Shown: piece by piece, positions 1-4,048 of the stretch
Layout: each line of letters starts with the position of its first letter
How positions within the stretch are numbered: position 1 is the first letter of the stretch
Assembly: GCA_016215705.1 (NCBI GenBank)
Contig: JACRIR010000245.1
Coordinates: 1 to 14,218 of the forward strand
Source: Candidatus Poribacteria bacterium
GTDB lineage: Bacteria > Abyssobacteria > SURF-5
Length of the DNA: 14,218 nucleotides
Direction: 5' to 3'
Notes under the pieces: generated by a model
Database searches by the model: none
Told to the model about the DNA's origin: nothing
Seen by the model: the letters and a program-made list of their open reading frames with translations, nothing else
Made by a program: the position numbers and the translations under genes

Positions 1-1
1 G

Positions 2-229
2 TCAGTCCGCCAGGCGTTTGAGCGCGCGGCCGTATTTCTTGTTCACTGTTTCCAATGCCTTTTCAAATTTCTTGCGGCGAGCGGAGTCACGGACCGGAGA
101 CATGACAAGCACCTGACCGTCTGTGGAGATTTCCAGCGGCGTGTCAGCGTTGATGTTCAGGAGATCGAGCACCGGTTTGTCTATCACCAATGCGAGGCTG
201 TTCCCGTGTTTTGTGAGTTTCTTGATCAT
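2..229 (-). CDS. AbrB/MazE-family antitoxin, 75 aa
   Basis: Small DNA-binding antitoxin of the SpoVT-AbrB/MazE type. The N-terminus MIKKLTKHGNSLALVIDKP is the swapped-hairpin beta-barrel that binds the operator, and the basic C-terminal tail from about residue 48 (RRKKFEKALETVNKKYGRAL) is the part that would wrap and neutralise the toxin. I chose the ATG at 229 over an upstream start at 277 because it carries a GGAGG Shine-Dalgarno 7 bases upstream, matches the family N-terminus, and lies downstream of the promoter. The stop is at 2-4. In this family the toxin (often Doc/Fic-like, MazF-like or PIN) normally follows directly, so it should lie just left of position 1; its type cannot be seen. 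The promoter is overlapped by a palindrome, which suggests autorepression. Family call is firm; toxin identity is not. Confidence 0.88.
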   Translation of the reverse strand: MIKKLTKHGNSLALVIDKPVLDLLNINADTPLEISTDGQVLVMSPVRDSARRKKFEKALETVNKKYGRALKRLAD

Positions 230-252
230 AACGAATCCTCCATATGGTCTGT

Positions 253-293
253 CTTTGTATATACAAAGTATCACCATAGAGGAGGTGTGTCAA
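253..293 (-). promoter_or_regulatory. Antitoxin promoter with 16-bp palindromic operator
   Basis: On the minus strand there is a perfect -35 TTGACA (288-293), a 17-base spacer and a -10-like TACTTT (265-270). The perfect palindrome CTTTGTATATACAAAG (253-268) covers the -10 and the likely transcription start near 258. This is the expected place for an autoregulatory operator bound by the antitoxin or the toxin-antitoxin complex. The sequence elements are seen; the regulation is inferred from how these systems usually work. Confidence 0.72.
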
Positions 294-686
294 GCCCGCC
301 AAGATGAAACCGGAATCTCGCCTGGCCCAAATGAAGAGAGGAAGACTCATTCATTATCTTCGACGGAGAGGAGGCGTTCAAGAGTGACTGTCAGGGGCGT
401 ATTGTCCAATGTGACTGTCTCCCATGTTCTATCAAGGTGATTGGACAGAACGAGGGCAAAGACAGTAATATATGGAACAAAGAGTCGCGGATCACAAGTT
501 GCGAAGTAATTTGTTTTGGATTGTGGATTGGAAACCCGGCAACCGGGAGATTCTTTTTGAGTGATAAAGGATGAGGCGCCAATCGGGGGGTTCAATTCGT
601 GTTCCCTGTGCGGTTTCCAATCAATACGAATCTGCGCAGTCTGCGGATAGGATTCTTGTCAGGTCCTTTCGTAGTGGGGTCCTTCT
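294..686. other. Intergenic region between divergent genes, no gene seen
   Basis: Region between the antitoxin promoter and the AtuA-family gene. Short open frames here show no family resemblance. Visible items are an inverted repeat TGTCCAAT/ATTGGACA (403-410 and 440-447), a small CCCGG-CAA-CCGGG stem near 535-547 followed by a short T run, and a doubled GTCCTTTCG just before and inside the start of the next gene. No convincing plus-strand promoter was recognised; the best candidate (TTGGAC at 442 and TAATAT at 467) has an unfavourable 19-base spacer. Confidence 0.5.
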
Positions 687-2060
687 ATGGATGAAATCAG
701 GGTCCTTTCGCCTACGGCGATTTTGGGATACGGTTATCCCCGCGCTTCGCTCGAAGAAGGAATGAGGCGCAAGCCACACGTGATTGCCGTAGACGGAGGC
801 TCGACTGACGGCGGACCATACTATTTGGGGATCGAGCCCGGCGCAAGCGGCGGTGACGCATCGGCGTTCATCGAGATGCTCTCGAGCGACGTCGGCCCGT
901 TGCTCGAGGCGGCCTGCGCGGCGCGCATTCCGCTCATCATAGGCTCGGCGGGATTCGCCGGCGCTGAATTGCATTTGCAGGCAACCGTTATGGTGGTCCG
1001 GAACCTGGCGGAGCAACTGGGACTTCATTTCCGAATGGCGGTCATTCACGCGGAGATCGAGAAGGAGTACATTAAGGAGAATCTGCGCGAGGGCAAGGTT
1101 AGCCCGCTTGGGCCAGTTCCGCAATTGACCGAGAAAGAGATCGACGCGAGCGTGCGCATTGTCGGGCAGATGGGAGTGGAACCATTCATTAAGGCGCTAG
1201 AGGCTGACGCGCAAGTGATTGTCGCGGGCAGGTCAAACGATCCGAGCATGTTCGCGGCGATTCCATTCATTGAGGGATTCGACAAAGGGCTGTCGCTCCA
1301 CATGGCAAAGATTCTCGAGTGCGGCGCAATTGCCGCCGAACCCGGTAGCGGAAGCGATGCCGTGATGGGAACATTGCGGAGAGATCATTTTCTCGTTGAG
1401 CCGCTCAATCCGGAGAGGGTTTGCACAACCACGTCGGTAGCCGCGCACAGCCTGTATGAGAAATCGGACCCATTGCATCTTTATGGCCCGGGCGGAATGG
1501 TAGATATGTCCGATGTAAGATTTGAGCAATACAACAAGCGAACGGTGAAGGTATCGGGCAGCCGATATGTCCCGGCTCACGTTTACACAATAAAACTTGA
1601 AGGATCGAAGAGGATCGGCTACAGGACCATCTGCGTTGCCGGAGTCCGCGATCCGGGCACGATACAGCACATGGGCGAGCTTATCCGCGAGGCCCGTCTG
1701 CGCGTGAACGAGAAATTCGGCAAGGAGGCGGACGCGTATCAGTTGATTTTTCATGTCTACGGACGAAATGGCGTGATGGGTGATCTCGAAACTCAAGAAG
1801 GTTCGTGCGGCCACGAACTAGGGGTTGTTATCGAGGCGGTTGCGCCGACGCAGGCGCTGGCAACCGGGGTCTGTGGCTACGCGCACACGATTCTACTGCA
1901 CTACGGATTTGCGGGCCGCATCTCGACCGCAGGCAACCTTGCCTTTCCATTCTCGCCTCTCGATATTCCGGCCGGGCCAGTGTATGAATTCAACGTTTAT
2001 CATTTGATGGAAGAACCCGACCCATGCAAGCTGTTCCCGATGGACATCATTGAGGTCTAG
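687..2060 (+). CDS. AtuA-family (DUF1446) acyclic terpene utilization-like protein, 457 aa
   Basis: Member of the AtuA/DUF1446 family. The namesake belongs to the Pseudomonas acyclic terpene (citronellol/geraniol) degradation cluster, but its reaction is not known to me, and relatives in anaerobes occur away from terpene genes. Visible family blocks are the N-terminal VLSPTAILGYGYP, the glycine-rich AVDGGSTDGGPYYLG near residue 35, GSAGFAGAELHLQ near 90, VAGRSNDPSMFAAIPF near 180, LYGPGGMVDMSDV near 265 and a C-terminal EFNVYHLMEEPDP. Length fits the stand-alone form without the extra C-terminal domain of AtuA proper. The ATG at 687 is supported by homologous-looking N-terminal sequence and a GGGG 7 bases upstream. 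A DUF4387 gene follows on the same strand after 212 bases, the usual partner of this family. No signal peptide, so cytoplasmic. No acyl-CoA carboxylase or other terpene-pathway gene is nearby, so a terpene role is not supported here. Confidence 0.85.
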   Translation: MDEIRVLSPTAILGYGYPRASLEEGMRRKPHVIAVDGGSTDGGPYYLGIEPGASGGDASAFIEMLSSDVGPLLEAACAARIPLIIGSAGFAGAELHLQATVMVVRNLAEQLGLHFRMAVIHAEIEKEYIKENLREGKVSPLGPVPQLTEKEIDASVRIVGQMGVEPFIKALEADAQVIVAGRSNDPSMFAAIPFIEGFDKGLSLHMAKILECGAIAAEPGSGSDAVMGTLRRDHFLVEPLNPERVCTTTSVAAHSLYEKSDPLHLYGPGGMVDMSDVRFEQYNKRTVKVSGSRYVPAHVYTIKLEGSKRIGYRTICVAGVRDPGTIQHMGELIREARLRVNEKFGKEADAYQLIFHVYGRNGVMGDLETQEGSCGHELGVVIEAVAPTQALATGVCGYAHTILLHYGFAGRISTAGNLAFPFSPLDIPAGPVYEFNVYHLMEEPDPCKLFPMDIIEV

Positions 2061-2120
2061 CGGTTGCCTTAAATCTTACTCAAGAGACTGTCTCATAATT
2101 GCCGAACCAGGATGGGATTC

Positions 2121-2193
2121 TGTAGGAGCCATTTATTCGCACAATCTTTTCGGACTCTTTCCGCATCGCGCATGCGAATAAATTGGCGCCCAC
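2121..2193. repeat. Imperfect inverted repeat, GCGAATNAATT family
   Basis: The left arm (2121-2141) and right arm (2173-2193) are near-perfect reverse complements with the core TGCGAATAAAT. The same motif family recurs three times at 12699-12774. It sits between the AtuA-family gene and its DUF4387 partner and lengthens a spacer that is expected to be short. A small palindrome GAGACTGTCTC lies just upstream at 2084-2094, and a TCCCC-TTT-GGGGA stem at 2217-2229. Confidence 0.65.
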
Positions 2194-2272
2194 AAAATTG
2201 CGGCAAGGTTTTTCGCTCCCCTTTGGGGAACGCCCCGGGATCCAGCCGGTAGCTTCTTGTTGGAATAGGAAG

Positions 2273-2599
2273 ATGCAAAAGAAAAAGCTCACAGAACTTG
2301 CGCGCGTGATCAGGAGCAAGAATGCCGGCCCGTTCGAGCTCACGTTCGACATCATATTCAAAGACGCCGAAATCTATGAGCGAGTCAAGAGGAGCGGTGT
2401 GTTTTCGCGTGAGCTGTTTGCCGAGCTCTACCGAATACCGGTCGATAAGGTTCTGCTCTTTTGTTATTTTGACCAGGCGTATGCTATTAAGGCCACGATC
2501 GCGCGGAGGACAAGTTCCGGGACTGTCGGTGACAGCGATGTTTTCGGCGCGCAGCAGCACGCTCCGCTGCTCGAAGTTGACATCCCGTGGGCGGAATGA
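2273..2599 (+). CDS. DUF4387 protein, partner of AtuA-family protein, 108 aa
   Basis: Recognised as DUF4387, a small single-domain protein of about 100-110 residues that is usually encoded next to an AtuA/DUF1446 protein. Diagnostic blocks are KLTELARVIRSKNAGPFELT at the N-terminus, FDIIFKDAEIYERVK, YFDQAYAIKATIAR and the C-terminal DSDVFGAQQHAPLL. The ATG at 2273 gives the family length; an in-frame ATG 90 bases upstream would add residues unlike the family and encoded by repeat-like DNA. AGGAAG lies directly before the ATG, so the ribosome site is poorly spaced and expression may depend on coupling to an upstream message. Function is unknown; constant pairing suggests a subunit or accessory of the AtuA-like enzyme. 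Cytoplasmic, no membrane segment. Confidence 0.85.
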   Translation: MQKKKLTELARVIRSKNAGPFELTFDIIFKDAEIYERVKRSGVFSRELFAELYRIPVDKVLLFCYFDQAYAIKATIARRTSSGTVGDSDVFGAQQHAPLLEVDIPWAE

Positions 2600-2636
2600 G
2601 AAGTTCCAGGCTCGCTTCTGCCAAACAGCATACATC

Positions 2637-2656
2637 GGGCGCGATTCATCGCGCCC
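2637..2656. repeat. Perfect small inverted repeat GGGCGCGAT/ATCGCGCCC
   Basis: Two 9-base arms, GGGCGCGAT and ATCGCGCCC, separated by TC, lie downstream of the DUF4387 gene. With the larger palindrome that follows at 2672-2712 it may help end the message, although there is no T tract. It resembles the short dispersed palindromes seen elsewhere in the window rather than a classical terminator. Confidence 0.6.
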
Positions 2657-2671
2657 CTGCAAGTCGCCTCG

Positions 2672-2712
2672 GAAAATCGGGGACACGATGTCGCATCGTT
2701 TCCCCGATTTTC
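2672..2712. repeat. Palindromic element, GGGGACAC core, AAAATC-flanked form
   Basis: A 41-base imperfect palindrome centred at 2692, with the left arm core CGGGGACACGATG and the right arm CATCGTTTCCCCG, flanked by GAAAAT and ATTTTC. It shares the GGGGACAC...GTGTCCCC core with the perfect palindromes at 6959-7001 and 10886-10932 but has different outer flanks, so it represents a subfamily. Only one clear mismatch plus one wobble-like pair near the centre are present. Confidence 0.75.
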
Positions 2713-2734
2713 TGCATTGACCTTGTGCGCGCGC

Positions 2735-2763
2735 TTGACAAGAAAAAGGGCGTGTGGTATATT
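2735..2763 (+). promoter_or_regulatory. Near-consensus sigma70-type promoter of the cold-shock leader
   Basis: Perfect -35 TTGACA (2735-2740), a 17-base spacer and a -10 TATATT (2758-2763). Transcription should begin near 2770, giving a leader of about 130 bases before the cold-shock gene. No other promoter-like sequence is seen between the leader terminator and that gene, so this is its probable promoter. Confidence 0.8.
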
Positions 2764-2798
2764 TTCTGGTGAAGAGTGAATCTTTTGGTGTCGAATTT

Positions 2799-2816
2799 AT
2801 GAAGGAGTTGGCCTGA
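2799..2816 (+). CDS. Candidate leader mini-ORF 1 (MKELA)
   Basis: A five-codon frame ATG-AAG-GAG-TTG-GCC-TGA inside the cold-shock leader. Its stop overlaps the start of the second mini-ORF in a TGATG, an arrangement that can couple translation. A weak GGTG lies 8 bases upstream. Its AAGGAG codons also form the Shine-Dalgarno of the second mini-ORF, so this frame may be incidental. Confidence 0.25.
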   Translation: MKELA

Positions 2817-2860
2817 TGTCCGTAAGAGTTCTGAAGTGCTCTTACGGATTTTTTTGTTAG
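2816..2860 (+). CDS. Candidate 14-aa leader peptide overlapping the attenuator
   Basis: A 14-codon frame encoding MSVRVLKCSYGFFC. GAAGGAG (2801-2807) lies 8 bases before the ATG, a near-ideal ribosome site. The frame runs through both arms of the terminator hairpin and its T tract, and stops just after it at 2858-2860. A ribosome translating this frame would physically prevent the hairpin, so the layout is that of a translation-sensitive attenuator. I do not recognise the peptide as a described leader. Whether it is translated is unknown. Confidence 0.5.
   Translation: MSVRVLKCSYGFFC
2819..2855 (+). terminator. Intrinsic terminator within the cold-shock leader (attenuator)
   Basis: A perfect 10-bp stem TCCGTAAGAG/CTCTTACGGA (2819-2828 and 2839-2848) with a 10-base loop, followed directly by a run of seven T. 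It lies about 50 bases downstream of the predicted start of transcription and 48 bases upstream of the cold-shock start codon. Because no second promoter is seen after it, expression of the cold-shock gene should require readthrough. Confidence 0.85.
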
Positions 2861-2884
2861 AAACCACACTACATTAATATCAGA

Positions 2885-2895
2885 TAAGGAGGTGA
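2885..2895 (+). promoter_or_regulatory. Extended Shine-Dalgarno of the cold-shock gene
   Basis: TAAGGAGGTGA is complementary along its full length to the usual 16S rRNA 3' end. It ends 7 bases before the TTG start at 2903. Its strength probably compensates for the rare start codon and decides the start choice. Confidence 0.8.
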
Positions 2896-2902
2896 ATGCA
2901 GT

Positions 2903-3103
2903 TTGCCAGAAGGAACAGTAAAGTGGTTTAACAATCAGAAGGGTTACGGGTTCATTACCCAGGACGATGGTCCGGATGTGTTTGTACACCATACGTCCAT
3001 TCAGGGTGGGGGCTTCAAGACCCTCGCCGAGAATGACCGCGTCCGGTTTGAGACGGTCCCGGGCCCCAAAGGACCTAAAGCAGAGAACGTGGAGAAGCTG
3101 TAA
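2903..3103 (+). CDS. Cold-shock domain protein (CspA family), 66 aa, TTG start
   Basis: Single cold-shock-domain protein that binds single-stranded nucleic acid and acts as an RNA chaperone; family members such as CspA and CspE of E. coli can melt terminator hairpins. RNP1 is K13-GYGFI-18 and RNP2 is V26-FVHH-30, both intact; the aromatic residues W8, F17 and F27 of the binding face are present. Length is typical. The start codon is TTG at 2903, chosen because it gives the usual [10 protein letters not shown] start and follows an 11-base Shine-Dalgarno; a nearby ATG at 2896 is out of frame. The gene is monocistronic, preceded by a leader with an intrinsic terminator and followed by its own terminator. 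Autoregulation through readthrough of the leader hairpin is an inference. Confidence 0.95.
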   Translation: MPEGTVKWFNNQKGYGFITQDDGPDVFVHHTSIQGGGFKTLAENDRVRFETVPGPKGPKAENVEKL

Positions 3104-3127
3104 AGGTTTCCATAATTACTGCACATG

Positions 3128-3160
3128 AAACCCCGCATCTCTCTTGAGATGCGGGGTTTT
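3128..3160 (+). terminator. Intrinsic terminator after the cold-shock gene
   Basis: A 14-bp stem AAACCCCGCATCTC/GAGATGCGGGGTTT (3128-3141 and 3146-3159) with a TCTT loop and trailing T residues, 25 bases after the cold-shock stop codon. The A run on the other side makes it potentially bidirectional, so it could also end the facing DUF1847 message. Confidence 0.9.
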
Positions 3161-3177
3161 CGTTTCGAGAAGCTCTC

Positions 3178-3205
3178 ACCGCAAAGATGCGAAGGACGCA
3201 AAGAG
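3178..3205. repeat. Simple repeat of the CGCAAAGA type
   Basis: ACCGCAAAGATGCGAAGGAC followed by GCAAAGAG is built from repeated (C/T)GCRAAGGA-like units. A similar stretch lies at about 3912-3933, and related CGCAGA units occur at 12171-12210, 12294-12330 and 14175-14195. Such stretches are dispersed, non-coding filler in this window. Confidence 0.55.
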
Positions 3206-3248
3206 AAAATAGGGACAGACCCTCTGCTGCGGGTCTGTCCCTATTTTC
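3205..3248. repeat. Palindromic element, AGGGACAG form, abutting a stop codon
   Basis: Perfect 18-bp arms, GAAAATAGGGACAGACCC at 3205-3222 and its complement at 3231-3248, separated by 8 bases. It is related in design to the GGGGACAC palindromes and has the same AAAAT flank as the copy at 2672. The right arm supplies two bases of the TGA stop of the DUF1847 gene, so the element sits exactly at the 3' end of that gene. Confidence 0.75.
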
Positions 3249-3885
3249 AGACCGAGAAAAGTTTCCTGTAGTAAAAATGGCTGGTGTAGAGAGCGGCAGC
3301 GGGGTTGTGGCCGGTCACCCTGTCCTTGACAACAAGAACGGTAGTCGGCGCTTTGGCCTCTTTCAGGAAGAGCATATCGTGACCAACGCACAGGCCCATG
3401 ATGATATTCATATCCGTGCCGACCTCATTGAGGATGCGCGCCTGCGCCACGGGATTACAAATGGCCTCGAAGAAGCCTTCCGCTATTTTCTCTTCCTGTT
3501 TGAGGCCAATCTCGGTTTTGTCTTTGCCGCCGGTTTTACAGCAGACGCTGACGGGCTCGAACTCATTCTCTTCAAGAATACGCATGAGCATCTGTGACTC
3601 TTTCAGCAGGCCGATGCAAGTGGCGATGCCTATCTTCTTCGCGCCGATTTTGCGAGCAAAAATAATGGTTTCCTCGACCCGGCTCCATCGACCGTAGCCT
3701 TCGCCTTCGACGCGCGCCGCTGCAAGCGCGAGTTTGCTTTTCTGCGGGTCATCTTTGTATTCGGCGATAGTCGATGAAATGATCCCGGAGAAATTCTGCA
3801 TCGGACAGAAATCGGGTGGCCCGGATGCGGGCGCAGATTGCATGCAATTCAGTTTTCCGCAATAGGCGCATTTTGGTTCGTTCAT
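3247..3885 (-). CDS. DUF1847 cysteine-rich, probably metal-binding protein, 212 aa
   Basis: Recognised as a DUF1847 protein. The N-terminus MNEPKCAYCGKLNCMQ has the C6-C9-C14 pattern, followed by DFCPM, typical of the family and suggesting a bound metal or iron-sulfur cluster. Further conserved blocks are RVEETIIFARKIGAKKIGIA with a nearby cysteine (TCIGLL), VCCKTGGKDK, NPVAQARILNE and the C-terminal MGLCVGHD and KDRVTGHNPAAALY. No signal peptide or membrane segment. ATG at 3885 has AAAGGAA about 7 bases upstream. It is transcribed toward the cold-shock gene and lies downstream of the glycosidase-like gene on the same strand, 163 bases away across a palindromic repeat. The role is unknown; family members are scattered in anaerobes. 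Family call is firm. Confidence 0.88.
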   Translation of the reverse strand: MNEPKCAYCGKLNCMQSAPASGPPDFCPMQNFSGIISSTIAEYKDDPQKSKLALAAARVEGEGYGRWSRVEETIIFARKIGAKKIGIATCIGLLKESQMLMRILEENEFEPVSVCCKTGGKDKTEIGLKQEEKIAEGFFEAICNPVAQARILNEVGTDMNIIMGLCVGHDMLFLKEAKAPTTVLVVKDRVTGHNPAAALYTSHFYYRKLFSV

Positions 3886-3992
3886 GACGCATTCCTTTCA
3901 AAGTTCTCAAAAAACGCAAAGGCGCAAGGAGAAACGTTCCCCCTCTAGTTTCTCGCGAAGTAGTGAGTTTCCTAATTCCTGCGACATATCTT

Positions 3993-4021
3993 GTAGGGGC
4001 GACCTGCCGGGTCGCCCCTAC
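3993..4021. repeat. Palindromic repeat GTAGGGGCGACC
   Basis: Arms GTAGGGGCGACC (3993-4004) and GGTCGCCCCTAC (4010-4021) enclose TGCCG. The outer flank CATATCTTGTAGGGGCGA, read in reverse, matches the flank of the palindrome at 12789-12808 (CGCCCCTACAAGATACG), so the two belong to one dispersed family. It lies just downstream of the glycosidase-like gene; a second small stem GATACG/CGTATC (4034-4049) overlaps that gene's stop. Confidence 0.75.
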
Positions 4022-4048
4022 GGAGGTCACGCGGATACGTCGTCGTAT

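Noticed and set aside
2799-2860. Known enterobacterial-type cspA cold-responsive 5' UTR
   Set aside because: That element is a long structured UTR without an early intrinsic terminator; the leader here is shorter and has a different layout.
2093-2992. A 299-codon open frame on the minus strand
   Set aside because: It runs antisense through the DUF4387 gene, two palindromes, the cold-shock leader and the start of the cold-shock gene, and its translation has no family resemblance.
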